Shown: positions 54,451 to 62,687 of the stretch, piece by piece
Layout: every line of letters starts with the position of its first letter
Numbering within the stretch: position 1 is the first letter of the stretch
Notes under the pieces: generated by a model
Databases searched by the model: none
Seen by the model: the letters and a program-made list of their open reading frames with translations, nothing else
What the model was told of the DNA's origin: nothing
Assembly: GCA_900470285.1 (NCBI GenBank)
Contig: UCAG01000001.1
Location: forward strand, 1-64,000
Length of the DNA stretch: 64,000 nt
Origin: Hyphomicrobiales bacterium
Lineage (GTDB): Bacteria; Pseudomonadota; Alphaproteobacteria; Rhizobiales; Rhizobiaceae
Direction: 5' to 3'
Position numbers and translations under genes: made by a program

Positions 54451-55353
54451 TTACGGCGCCTTGCTGACCAGCCAGTTCAATGCCACCCGCCAGTCTGTCA
54501 TGCGGATCGGCGTACCGTGATTGCCACTTTCATAACGATGCATCACTACCGGATATCCGCCCTTTGTTTTGCGCAAGGACCGGTAAAAAGCTTCCTGACT
54601 GTCAATCGCAAAAACCGGATCACGACTGCCATGGCTTAGGAAAACCGGAACCTTACGTTTAAACGCAACGCTCTTGCGGAACTGGTCATCCCAGAGCGAG
54701 CCGAGCAGTGCTAACCCGTCAATCTGCTGCGCCGCCGTTGCATCGGCAGTCAATTGCCAGCACAGCACACCACCCGCAGAGCCACAGGTGACAATCACCC
54801 TGGCGCGCGGTGCCTGCTGCTTCATGGCCGCAATCAATCCGGAAATTTCTGAAGTTCCCTTGGCAGCAAAATCCGAAAAATCCGGAGCAAGATAGACACC
54901 GCCACCCTGCACCACCAGATTTTTAAGCCGGTTAAAATTACCGCCGAATGTAAAGTCATTCACGCCCTGATGACGGTTGCCGCCTTTACCATGGAGATAG
55001 AGCACAATCATAGATGTCTGCGGTGTCAATTTGCCGACCTGATAGGTCTTCACCACGCCCGCTGCAGTCGGCACAGCAACATCCTTCTGCTGCGCCCGTA
55101 TTTTCAGCGAGACATACTTATCCTGTACGCGTTTCTCGACAATGGTATCGCGCCCGTTGATGTCCCGCATTTCATTGTAATCGAAGATGAGATAATTGCC
55201 GCCATCGGCGCTTTTCAGCACGGTCTGCGCAGAAAACAAGTCATCTTTGAAAGGCTGTAACAGCGGTTGCGCATGAGCCGTACCAGAACAGAACAATCCC
55301 GCAGCCAGAACCAGCGCCCCCGCAGGCCGCAATGAAATTCCCAAAACTCCCAC
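54451..55353 (-). CDS. Exported alpha/beta hydrolase-like protein
   Basis: 300 aa with GTG start after GGGAGATTGCA. Signal peptide AGALVLAAGLFCSGTAHA. The mature protein has the oxyanion strand IVLYLHGKGGNRHQG, a nucleophile in TCGSAGGVLCW (GxSxG), an acid in SHGSRDPVFAID and a histidine in ESGNHGTPIRM, so the triad looks intact. It is probably a periplasmic esterase or peptidase-like enzyme; the substrate is unknown. It is followed by no close gene on its strand. Confidence 0.8.
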   Translation of the reverse strand: MGVLGISLRPAGALVLAAGLFCSGTAHAQPLLQPFKDDLFSAQTVLKSADGGNYLIFDYNEMRDINGRDTIVEKRVQDKYVSLKIRAQQKDVAVPTAAGVVKTYQVGKLTPQTSMIVLYLHGKGGNRHQGVNDFTFGGNFNRLKNLVVQGGGVYLAPDFSDFAAKGTSEISGLIAAMKQQAPRARVIVTCGSAGGVLCWQLTADATAAQQIDGLALLGSLWDDQFRKSVAFKRKVPVFLSHGSRDPVFAIDSQEAFYRSLRKTKGGYPVVMHRYESGNHGTPIRMTDWRVALNWLVSKAP

Positions 55354-55397
55354 TGCAATCTCCCTTTGCAGCCTCCGGTATTCTCATAATAAAAATA

Positions 55398-55430
55398 CCC
55401 GCGCGCAGAGTGCTGCGCACGGGCTTTTTT
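55398..55430 (-). terminator. Terminator downstream of the flavin reductase gene
   Basis: CCCGCGCGCAG / CTGCGCACGGG with a four-base loop and one mismatch, T runs on both strands. It separates the flavin reductase gene from the esterase-like gene that follows on the minus strand. Confidence 0.75.
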
Positions 55431-55461
55431 GTCAAACCAAGTCTCGTTTAATTAACAGGCA

Positions 55462-56004
55462 TCAGATTTTGAGCTGATGATAGGAGCGGTTGAGATAAAC
55501 CAGCGCTTCATTGCCTTCGGCCTGCGACTGTTCCGCAGAAATCTGCCGCAAGGCCAGCACTTCCCCGAACAGAACATGATGCGTGGCATGATCCTGACGC
55601 GAGATGATCTTGCAATCGAGACTTGCCAGTGCGCCTTTGAGAACCGGCGAACCTGTCGCCATGACATCCCATTCACCTAAGGCAAAACGATCTTCCATAG
55701 TCAGATGATTACGGCCGGCAAAAGCCTCCGCGATATCTTTTTGCCCCGCATGAAGCACATTAAAAGCAAAAACACCATTTTCAATAAACATCAGATTATC
55801 GGTATGGACGCGCTGCAGGCAGATCAGAATGGTCGCCGGATTATCCGATACGGAACAACCGGCAGAAAGCGTCAGAGCCCGGCGTCCGGCCGGACCGTCA
55901 GTCGTCACAATATTCACAGCACCGGCAAACTGGCTCATCGCATTGCGATAGTTCAGCGGATCCACAGCCTGATTTGTCGTCACAATAGACTTTACCATAT
56001 TCAT
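55462..56004 (-). CDS. Flavin reductase family protein
   Basis: 180 aa with the flavin reductase-like FMN-binding fold: FAGAVNIVTTDGPAGRRALTLSAGCSVSDNPATIL (given in pieces, roughly residues 26-60) and VFAFNVLHAGQKDIAEAF. Members reduce FMN or FAD with NAD(P)H, often for a two-component monooxygenase. No monooxygenase gene lies nearby, so the partner, if any, is elsewhere. Internal ATG at the third codon is equally possible as start. Confidence 0.85.
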   Translation of the reverse strand: MNMVKSIVTTNQAVDPLNYRNAMSQFAGAVNIVTTDGPAGRRALTLSAGCSVSDNPATILICLQRVHTDNLMFIENGVFAFNVLHAGQKDIAEAFAGRNHLTMEDRFALGEWDVMATGSPVLKGALASLDCKIISRQDHATHHVLFGEVLALRQISAEQSQAEGNEALVYLNRSYHQLKI

Positions 56005-56214
56005 TTATATCGCTCTGCCAGTGCACCACTATAAAATGCGTATAAGATTTCAACACCCTCTTACACGTACGGTGCCCACTTTACAGTACCATCTCTTCAA
56101 TTTGAGCAATCAAATGACAGTGAGGACTGTCGTTTAACTCTATAAAAGCAGAATACTAAAGACGACAACAGAAAATCAGCACAATTACGTAGGTGTGACC
56201 AGAACAAGTTTAAG

Positions 56215-56353
56215 CATCTGAATCAAAAAGCGACTGACACAAGCGAAAATGGTGATTTTTAAGCATCCGCACGGAGCGTACTTAATGTACGTGAGTACGA
56301 AAGCGGAGAAAATTACCATTTGCAGCCAAGTCAGGCGGTTTTCGGATCAGATA
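56215..56353 (+). repeat. Family 3 palindromic repeat, copy 4
   Basis: Ends CATCTGAATCAAAAAGC and TTTTCGGATCAGAT with the shared core GCGAAAATGGTGATTT, CGGAGCGTACTTAATGTACGTGAG (split as arms) and AAAATTACCATTTGCAG. It lies upstream of the branched-chain-type binding protein gene and may be in its leader. Confidence 0.83.
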
Positions 56354-56430
56354 CTAAGCCATTGCAAGCAGATGCAGAACACACTACCTCTGAGAACAGA
56401 ATTTTCTTATTAAGGTTGAACCCGTATCTC

Positions 56431-57555
56431 ATGAGACTTGCCGCCAAGCTTTACTGTCTTTGTACCGGACTATCAGCGCTGATCATGAGCACCGCTCACG
56501 GCCAGACACAAACTGATAATTCTCCCCTGCAAATCGGTATTGTTGCACCGTTTGAGGGGCCCTATGCCACTCTGGCAAAACAGATCATGCTTGGTGCAGA
56601 AGCGGCTAAAATACAAAACCAATATCCCGTCAGTCTTGTCTATATGCAGGAATATTGTAAAGCGGATCAGGATGCCGCCACAGCCGAGAAACTCAGACAG
56701 GCAAAAGTCAAAGTCGTTATCGGCTATCTGTGCAGTGAATCGCTTGAAGGTGCGGCACCGGTACTGGCACGAGACGGCATAGCCATTCTCAGTCTCGGCA
56801 GCCGCCAGCCAACAATTCTTGAGCAGGAAACCAGACAGAATTTCGGCATTTTCCGGTTGCAGCCGGATCGTAAACTTGCGGCGGCAGTTCTCGCTGATAA
56901 GCTCGCCCCTCTCTGGCGCACCGCTCCTTTTGCTCTTATTGAAGACGGAACCGTGCAGGGTCGTGATTTTGCGCGCAATGCCCAGCAGGCTTTCAAATCC
57001 CGCGGCCTTGAACCGGCATTGACCGACACTTACCGTCCGTCGCAAACCTCGCAAAATGCTCTAATCTCACAGTTAAAACGTGCCGGTATCAACCATATTC
57101 TGCTTGGCGGTGAAGGGAATGATGCTTCGGTTATTGCCCGCAGTGCAGCAGCAGCAAACTGGCCTCTGACAATTGCAGGCAGTGAAACATTTCTGCGCAT
57201 TGATCCGCAAACCCCTTTGCCATCAGGGCTGCTGATGAGCGCTATTCCTGAAGGAGCAACACAGGCTCCGGCAGAAAGTGCAGTTAAAGCCATTACCGCT
57301 ATGGCTGAAAAGCAACCGGATACACAGGACATACTGGCTGACGGCTATGCATTACCGGCCTATAGCGCCCTGCAAATTGCCGCGCAGATACTGACCGATC
57401 CGTCAGAAACGCAAAAAAACGCTGCCGATCTTTTATATGCAACCCGCTTTGAAACAGCCGGCGGCACCGTCAGCTTTACGCCTGCAGGATTGCGACGGGA
57501 AAATCCCTACCGGCTGATGCGCTTTAACGGCAAGGATTTTGAAGCGGTACAATAA
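56431..57555 (+). CDS. Orphan ABC substrate-binding protein, branched-chain amino acid/amide type
   Basis: 374 aa. Signal peptide (KLYCLCTGLSALIMSTAHG), then Peripla_BP_6 fold: LQIGIVAPFEGPYATLAKQI, VKVVIGYLCSESLEGAAPVL, RLQPDRKLAAAVLADKL and GINHILLGGEGNDASVIAR. No permease or ATPase gene accompanies it, so it must use a transporter encoded elsewhere or act as a sensor. A P1-family peptidase gene starts 37 bp downstream on the same strand, suggesting a linked peptide or amide substrate. A TTG-started extension to 56320 reads through the repeat and is rejected. Confidence 0.82.
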   Translation: MRLAAKLYCLCTGLSALIMSTAHGQTQTDNSPLQIGIVAPFEGPYATLAKQIMLGAEAAKIQNQYPVSLVYMQEYCKADQDAATAEKLRQAKVKVVIGYLCSESLEGAAPVLARDGIAILSLGSRQPTILEQETRQNFGIFRLQPDRKLAAAVLADKLAPLWRTAPFALIEDGTVQGRDFARNAQQAFKSRGLEPALTDTYRPSQTSQNALISQLKRAGINHILLGGEGNDASVIARSAAAANWPLTIAGSETFLRIDPQTPLPSGLLMSAIPEGATQAPAESAVKAITAMAEKQPDTQDILADGYALPAYSALQIAAQILTDPSETQKNAADLLYATRFETAGGTVSFTPAGLRRENPYRLMRFNGKDFEAVQ

Positions 57556-57592
57556 AATCAAAATGGGAAAAACCCAAATGGGGGGACAGAAA

Positions 57593-58648
57593 ATGACAAA
57601 GCCGTTGAGCCACAGCCACAGCCACAACACCACTGTTTCCGGCCCGCGAAATCTGATTACGGATGTGGCAGGGCTACGGGTTGGCAATGCGCAGGACGAG
57701 CATATCAAAACCGGCGTCACGACTATTCTCTGCGACCGCCAAACCACTGCTGCGGTGCAAGTGCTCGGCGGCGCGCCCGGAGCGCGGGAAACCGATCTGC
57801 TGGAGCCTCATAATACCGTGCAAAGCGTGAATGCGATTGTACTTTCCGGCGGTTCGGCATTCGGTCTGGATTCTGCCTCCGGTGTGCAGGCTTACTTGCG
57901 CGAGAGAAAGATCGGTTTTGAAGCGGCAGGCCATCATATTCCGATTGTCCCCTCGGCCATTCTCTTTGACATGCATAATGGCGGCAACAAAGACTGGGGA
58001 CGTTACCCGCCCTATCGCGAACTTGGTTATCTGGCAGCGGAAAATGCGGCAGAAGAATTTGAACTCGGCAGTTATGGTGCCGGTGCCGGTGCTCTGGTCG
58101 CCGGTTTCAAAGGCGGACTTGGCTCCGCCTCCCACAGACTGCCGAATGGCATGACCATGGGCGCACTCGTTGCCGTCAATGCTGTCGGCTCTGTCACTGT
58201 GGGTGATACAAAGCATTTCTGGGCTGCACCGTTTGAACAGGATAATGAGTTCGGCGGTATTGGTTACCCCTCACCTATGCCTGCGAATGCAACAGACCTG
58301 CGCATCAAATTCCGCGACAACGACACTGCACTGCCGCCTGCGGCCAACACCACCATCGGCACCATTGCCACCGATGCGGTTTTAACTAAAGCGCAGGCCA
58401 AGCGTCTGGCGATTGCCGCCCATGACGGCTACTCGCGCGCGATCTGGCCGGCGCATACACCTTTTGACGGCGATCTGATCTTTGCACTCGCCACCGGTGC
58501 CAGCGGCATTGAACCCTCGGTTGAAGATTTTATCGATCTTTGTGCCGCTGCGGCTTCAACCATGGCACGCGCTGTGGCACGCGGAGTTTATCATGCTGCA
58601 CCGCGAGAAAATGACCTGTTCTCGTGCTGGAGTTCGAGCGGAGAATAA
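57593..58648 (+). CDS. P1 family peptidase (DmpA/NylC superfamily, Thr nucleophile)
   Basis: 351 aa. The self-processing fold is shown by NLITDVAGLRVGNAQD, VLSGGSAFGLDSASGV and the cleavage site NTTIGTIATDAVLTKAQ: the chain would split between Asn252 and Thr253, leaving Thr as the catalytic N-terminal residue, as in NylC. The Ochrobactrum DmpA aminopeptidase uses Gly-Ser instead, so this is a different branch. Likely activity is on peptide or amide bonds of small oligomers. Start follows GGGGGACAGAAA. It is probably cotranscribed with the binding protein gene. Confidence 0.87.
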   Translation: MTKPLSHSHSHNTTVSGPRNLITDVAGLRVGNAQDEHIKTGVTTILCDRQTTAAVQVLGGAPGARETDLLEPHNTVQSVNAIVLSGGSAFGLDSASGVQAYLRERKIGFEAAGHHIPIVPSAILFDMHNGGNKDWGRYPPYRELGYLAAENAAEEFELGSYGAGAGALVAGFKGGLGSASHRLPNGMTMGALVAVNAVGSVTVGDTKHFWAAPFEQDNEFGGIGYPSPMPANATDLRIKFRDNDTALPPAANTTIGTIATDAVLTKAQAKRLAIAAHDGYSRAIWPAHTPFDGDLIFALATGASGIEPSVEDFIDLCAAAASTMARAVARGVYHAAPRENDLFSCWSSSGE

Positions 58649-58654
58649 ATAAAA

Positions 58655-58676
58655 AGCGCGCCGGTCGGGGCGCGCT
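58655..58676 (+). terminator. Hairpin after the P1 peptidase gene
   Basis: AGCGCGCC / GGCGCGCT with a short loop, followed by CTGTTTCTC; seven bases after the stop. Convergent with the TerB gene. Confidence 0.7.
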
Positions 58677-58713
58677 CTGTTTCTCGGTTTAGCATCCCGT
58701 TATGGGATTGTGC

Positions 58714-59166
58714 TTAATGTTCAACCTGTCCGCTGTTCTGGCGGCGCTCAAACAGCTCTTCCGGTGTAACATTCAGCTGCTCAACCACACGGGCAATCAA
58801 TGCACTTTCCGCCGGATGAATTTCATTATCCGCTTTTGCAATGGTCAGCAGATGTCCGACAAGTGACTGACGGCGTTCCGGCACCATTTCACTGAACAAA
58901 GCAGCGGCCTGAGTACTGGTCGTCTCATAGGAGAATGTTTTCAGATAATCTGCCACTTCAGGCAGTTCTTCCGGCTTGATATCAAAATCATGCTGCATGA
59001 TGTGCAATAATGCATTCATTTCAGCCTGATTTTTTTGTCCGTCCGCAAAAACCAGCCGCACCAGCAGAAGCAATTCGGAAACAAGAGCCGGATCCTCCGA
59101 CAGGCGCTGCACAGCAGTCTTTTTGCTCAGATAAGCGCTGATACGCTCAAAAATCGTTTCACTCAT
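58714..59166 (-). CDS. TerB family protein
   Basis: 150 aa, all helical. TerB-like repeat features are LLLVRLVFADGQKNQAEM and LLTIAKADNEIHPAESALI, each with the acidic metal-binding pattern DxxxxxxE. The family is named for tellurite resistance but is widespread in organisms without that trait, and the rest of a ter operon is absent here. Start 59166 follows GGGGACGATG; a longer frame to 59247 lacks a ribosome site. Confidence 0.83.
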   Translation of the reverse strand: MSETIFERISAYLSKKTAVQRLSEDPALVSELLLLVRLVFADGQKNQAEMNALLHIMQHDFDIKPEELPEVADYLKTFSYETTSTQAAALFSEMVPERRQSLVGHLLTIAKADNEIHPAESALIARVVEQLNVTPEELFERRQNSGQVEH

Positions 59167-59410
59167 CATCGTCCCCGAAAAACGCAAGTCTTTTAAGAAA
59201 TGCAGTGTTGGCAAGACTGCGGCCAAATGACAAGCCCTGCCTCGCAACTCTTTAGAAATAAGACGAACTTAAATAAACAATTCCGTTATTGTTCTGTCCC
59301 ATCTTGCACCTCTATCCGGCAGTCTTTATGAATTGCTCCCAACATAAAAGCCCGCCGCCTGCTTTGCCCCTCTCCGCAAGACCCGCTGCACAGTTCTGAA
59401 CGGTTCCCCC

Positions 59411-60208
59411 ATGTTCGCGTCTATGACCGCCTCCATTGATTCCCTGCTTTTGCTGCTCGCTCTCGCCGGTTTTATTGCCGGTTTTATTGACGCTATTGCA
59501 GGCGGCGGCGGCATGATTACTGTTCCGGCACTGATGCTGGCCGGTATTCCCCCTGTTGAGGCACTGGGCACCAACAAGTTGCAATCGCTGTTCGGCTCAT
59601 CTTCCGCAACCCTGTCCTATGCGCGCAAAGGCCATGTCAATATCAAGGAGCAATTGCCGCAAGCTTTAATGTCCGGTCTCGGTGCTGTGCTTGGTGCACT
59701 GCTGGCTACCTATATTCCGGGTGACTTTCTCTATGGTTTGCTCCCAGTTCTGCTGATTGCCATCGCCATTTACTTCGCCCTGAAACCCAATGCAGGCGAT
59801 GTCAGTCGCGTTCAGCGCATGAAACCGTTTCTCTTCGGCGTAACCATCGTACCGCTGATCGGGTTTTATGACGGCTTGTTTGGCCCTGGCACCGGCTCAT
59901 TCTTCATGCTGTGCTTTGTGTCGCTGGCAGGCTATGGCCTGCTCAAAGCAACCGCCCACACAAAATTACTGAACTTTGCCTCGAATTTCGGCAGTTTCCT
60001 GACTTTTCTGGCTTTTGGTGCAATCAACTGGAAAGTCGGTCTGGTTATGGGTGTCGCCCAAATGTTCGGCGCCACAGCCGGTGCCCATCTGGCAATGCGC
60101 GTCGGCGCAGGTCTCATCAAGCCATTGCTGATTATTACCTGTGTTCTGCTGACAATCCGCCTGCTGATGGAGCCAAGCAATCCGCTGCGTCTGTGGTTCG
60201 GATTTTAA
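59411..60208 (+). CDS. TauE/SafE family sulfite/anion exporter-like membrane protein
   Basis: 265 aa with about eight hydrophobic segments in two related halves: LALAGFIAGFIDAIAGGGGM and IGFYDGLFGPGTGSFFML are the paired TauE motifs. Members move sulfite, sulfoacetate or other organic anions; the cargo is not evident. Its TAA stop overlaps the TAA stop of the convergent EamA-like gene. Confidence 0.88.
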   Translation: MFASMTASIDSLLLLLALAGFIAGFIDAIAGGGGMITVPALMLAGIPPVEALGTNKLQSLFGSSSATLSYARKGHVNIKEQLPQALMSGLGAVLGALLATYIPGDFLYGLLPVLLIAIAIYFALKPNAGDVSRVQRMKPFLFGVTIVPLIGFYDGLFGPGTGSFFMLCFVSLAGYGLLKATAHTKLLNFASNFGSFLTFLAFGAINWKVGLVMGVAQMFGATAGAHLAMRVGAGLIKPLLIITCVLLTIRLLMEPSNPLRLWFGF

Positions 60209-60633
60209 ACTTTTAAGGTCAGCAAAATAACGCCGCCTGCGATCATCACCACACCAGCCCAGTTTATCGCGGAGAGCTTTTCGCCGAGGAAAATCACGCC
60301 AAAAATTGCCACCATAATGATTGAGAGCTTGTCTACCGGCGCAACACGCGCGGCATCCCCGATTTTAAGCGCACGAAAATAAGCGATCCATGACGCGCCA
60401 GTTGCCAGTCCTGACAAAACCAGAAACAACCAGCTCTTTGCCGAAATATCAGATGTTTTCTGCCATTGCCCGCTGATTGTGAGAAACAGGCACAAGGCTG
60501 CGATAATCACCAATGTACGGATAAAGGTCGCAAAATCCGAATTAATTCCGGCAATACCCAGCTTGGCAAAAATTGCTGTCAGTGCCGCAAATGCAGCTGA
60601 TACCAGCGCCCAGAATTGCCAGCTTTCCGTCAT
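60205..60633 (-). CDS. Half-size EamA/DMT superfamily transporter
   Basis: 142 aa with five hydrophobic segments: one EamA domain (FWALVSAAFAALTAIFAKLG, GLATGASWIAYFRALKIGDA, VFLGEKLSAINWAGVVMIAGG as separate parts), where most family members have two. Half-size proteins work as dimers; no second half is encoded nearby, so homodimers are likely. The solute is unknown. Confidence 0.85.
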   Translation of the reverse strand: MTESWQFWALVSAAFAALTAIFAKLGIAGINSDFATFIRTLVIIAALCLFLTISGQWQKTSDISAKSWLFLVLSGLATGASWIAYFRALKIGDAARVAPVDKLSIIMVAIFGVIFLGEKLSAINWAGVVMIAGGVILLTLKV

Positions 60634-60844
60634 TGTCTGTTCCTTAACTTTATCTTCTGCGTTTCTTGTAAATAATCTTCTGAGTTTTCAGATGCTGCAA
60701 ACAATAATATCCGTACAGCTCATCATTTAATGTATTGCACAATAGAAATAATCTGCATCCTGAGAGAAAAACAATCAAAAAAACTGCATATTTACCACCC
60801 GTTAAACTCTTGATAACCGAACGGTAACGATGTGTGTTTAAAAG

Positions 60845-60990
60845 AGTGGATAAGAGACGTTTATGTCTCCCGCTCCGGATCAGGTACTGCGTACCGGAGT
60901 TGTATTTTATCTGCCGCGTTGAGTGAGGCAGATAAGCCAAGCGTATTTTGGCAATCACCGCGCAAGCTTAAAAGCGATAGCGCGGTTTTT
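60845..60990 (+). ncRNA. Candidate structured RNA
   Basis: Five consecutive hairpins: GAGAC/GTCTC (60853-60868), CTCCG/CGGAG with inner GTAC/GTAC, TATCTGCC/GGCAGATA (60908-60934), GCCAA/TTGGC, and finally CCGCGC/GCGCGG followed by TTTTT (60958-60990), an intrinsic terminator. Nearly every base falls in a stem and no ribosome-bound frame is visible. Upstream, TTGATA (60810) is present, but the -10 region is weak. Type and function are unknown; it matches none of the riboswitches or housekeeping RNAs I could recall. Confidence 0.45.
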
Positions 60991-61080
60991 GCCGTATCTG
61001 CTCTATATGCGCCACAGCAGCAAGTCTGCGCCTGTATTTCCCCGTTCCAAATTTTGATAAATCCGCCTCGCCTGTTATGC

Positions 61081-61118
61081 TAGAGCGAACTATTTCGCGC
61101 CTGAGGCACCGACAGCTT
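61081..61118 (+). repeat. Decayed half copy of a family 2 repeat
   Basis: TAGAGCGAACTATTTCGCGC followed by CTGAGGCACCGACAGCTTA aligns by eye with the GC-rich hairpin half of family 2 copy 4, with mismatches and a small deletion. The AT-rich half is missing. Confidence 0.4.
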
Positions 61119-61479
61119 ACAACATCTAAAAACTTCTTTATTATCAAAATGATACTTAAAATTTGCAAAGTATAATATCACTATTTTTATCTGATTTTAC
61201 GCAAAACTAAATATTGCTTCCATAATATTCATGACAAAGTAAGTCACATTTTAAAAACTGAAGCACTCAGCTTCTCATCTGTCACAAAACAACTGCCGGC
61301 AGTAAAGTTTTTCACTCTTTAAATAGGAATGTCGCTAATTCGTTACAGATCGTCGTTGTGAAGCCGCACAGTTTTCTCCTTAGAATATTGCATATCATTA
61401 TAAAAATTTAACTGTCTCCGGCATCGGTACCACCGGAAGACAGATAACAACCGGTACCACGGGGAATAGGAGAACACAT

Positions 61480-62490
61480 ATGAAGAGGCTCTTTGCTTCA
61501 ACTGTTCTGGCCGCCGGTCTTTTGACGGCTTCCGGTATGATGTCTGTGTCTGCACAAGCTGCCGAATGCGGTGAAGTCACCATTTCCAATATGAACTGGC
61601 AGTCTGCAGAACTGCTTTCCAATCTTGATAAAATCATTCTCACCGCAGGCTATGGCTGCAATGCGGAAATCGTTGTCGGCGATACAGTACCGACCATCAC
61701 ATCCATGGTAGAAAAAGGTCAGCCGGATATTGCTCCGGAAGGCTGGGTCGATCTGCTGCCCGATATTGTTAAAAAAGGTTTTGATGACGGCAAAATTATT
61801 GCCGTGTCCGAGTCCCTGCCCGATGGCGGTGAACAGGGCTGGTGGATTCCAAAATATATTGCCGATAAAAACCCTGACATTAAAACCTTCGACGACTTGC
61901 TGAAACATCCTGATCTGTTTCCTGATCCGGAAAATCCGTCCAAGGGTGCTATTTATAATGGTGCACCGGGTTGGGGCGGCACGGTTGTTACCAGCCAGTT
62001 CTACAAGGCTTTTGAATTTGAAAAAGCCGGTTTCAACCTGATTGATACCGGATCCGCAGCGGGTCTGGATGGCGCTATCGCCAAAGCCAATGAGCGCAAA
62101 GAGCCTATTGCTGCCTTCTATTGGGCACCAACCGCCCTGCTCGGCAAATATGAGATGGTCATGCTGAAAACCGGCTATGACATTGATGAAGCTGAATGGA
62201 AACGCTGCAACACAGTACTCGACTGTCCAGACCCGAAGAAAAACGGCTGGCCGAAAGATCGTGTGCAAACTCTGGTCACCAAGAAATTCTCTGATCGTGC
62301 AGGCCCTGCCCTCGACTATCTGAAAAACCGGTCATGGTCGAATGAAACGCTGAATAAGCTGCTCGCATGGATGACCGACAATCAGGCAACCGGTGAACAG
62401 GCTGCTGTCCATTTCCTGAAAACACAGGAAGATATGTGGACGAAGTGGGTTCCGGCTGATGTTGCAGAAAAAGTGAAAGCTGCGATCTGA
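61480..62490 (+). CDS. Glycine betaine/choline-type ABC transporter substrate-binding protein
   Basis: 336 aa. Signal peptide (STVLAAGLLTASGMMSVSAQ). OpuAC-like fold: VTISNMNWQSAELLSNLDK, ADKNPDIKTFDDLLKHPDLF, GAPGWGGTVVTSQFYKA and IAAFYWAPTALLGKYEMV, with several Trp residues (Trp50, Trp-Trp near 127, Trp163, Trp210) suited to a quaternary-ammonium cage. AGGAG precedes the start. A ProW-like permease and an ATPase follow, giving an osmoprotectant or choline import system. Confidence 0.9.
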   Translation: MKRLFASTVLAAGLLTASGMMSVSAQAAECGEVTISNMNWQSAELLSNLDKIILTAGYGCNAEIVVGDTVPTITSMVEKGQPDIAPEGWVDLLPDIVKKGFDDGKIIAVSESLPDGGEQGWWIPKYIADKNPDIKTFDDLLKHPDLFPDPENPSKGAIYNGAPGWGGTVVTSQFYKAFEFEKAGFNLIDTGSAAGLDGAIAKANERKEPIAAFYWAPTALLGKYEMVMLKTGYDIDEAEWKRCNTVLDCPDPKKNGWPKDRVQTLVTKKFSDRAGPALDYLKNRSWSNETLNKLLAWMTDNQATGEQAAVHFLKTQEDMWTKWVPADVAEKVKAAI

Positions 62491-62494
62491 TCCT

Positions 62495-62573
62495 TAGAGC
62501 TACCGCGAACATGCGACAATGAAAAGAATCTAGAGCGAGCGCTATGATCCAATCTGGACGTAAACCGCTCTAG
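62495..62573 (-). repeat. Family 1 palindromic repeat, copy 4, internally deleted
   Basis: 79 bp. Starts TTAGAGC, then jumps to CGCGAACATGCGACAATG, shares GAATCTAGAGCGAGCGCTATG and ends CCGCTCTAG. Compared with copy 3 it lacks the GCTAAATG/CATTTAGC hairpin block. It lies between the binding-protein and permease genes. Confidence 0.75.
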
Positions 62574-62610
62574 TCACTGGTTTCATTCGTGACAAGGCCT
62601 CTTCAAAAAT

Positions 62611-62640
62611 CCCTGTCCGGCCTCATTATGCCGGACAGGG
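62611..62640 (+). promoter_or_regulatory. Intercistronic hairpin before the permease gene
   Basis: CCCTGTCCGGC / GCCGGACAGGG is a perfect 11-bp stem with an eight-base loop. No T tract follows on the plus strand. With the adjacent family 1 repeat it may lower permease expression relative to the binding protein. Confidence 0.5.
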
Positions 62641-62687
62641 AGTGTTTAAGAAATTGAATGAGTTGCACATCGGAGAACAGACGCTTC

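Larger units (their letters stand above)
60634..61479. other. Large intergenic region before the betaine transporter
   Basis: About 845 bp without a convincing gene. It includes a structured stretch at 60845-60990 (separate entry), a decayed half of a family 2 repeat at 61081-61118 and the betaine operon promoter region, AT-rich from 61120 on. Confidence 0.5.

Noticed and set aside
58714-59166. Tellurite resistance operon
   Set aside because: Only a TerB-like gene is present; terC, terD and terZ are absent, so the trait cannot be claimed.
60650-60958. A 102-codon minus-strand frame before the betaine operon
   Set aside because: Composition is not protein-like, it has no ribosome site, and it overlaps the structured RNA candidate on the other strand.
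60845-60990. A known riboswitch or housekeeping RNA before the betaine operon
   Set aside because: I looked for 6S RNA, SRP RNA, tmRNA, glycine, SAM-II and speF-like patterns and found no matching core, so I call it only an unknown structured RNA.
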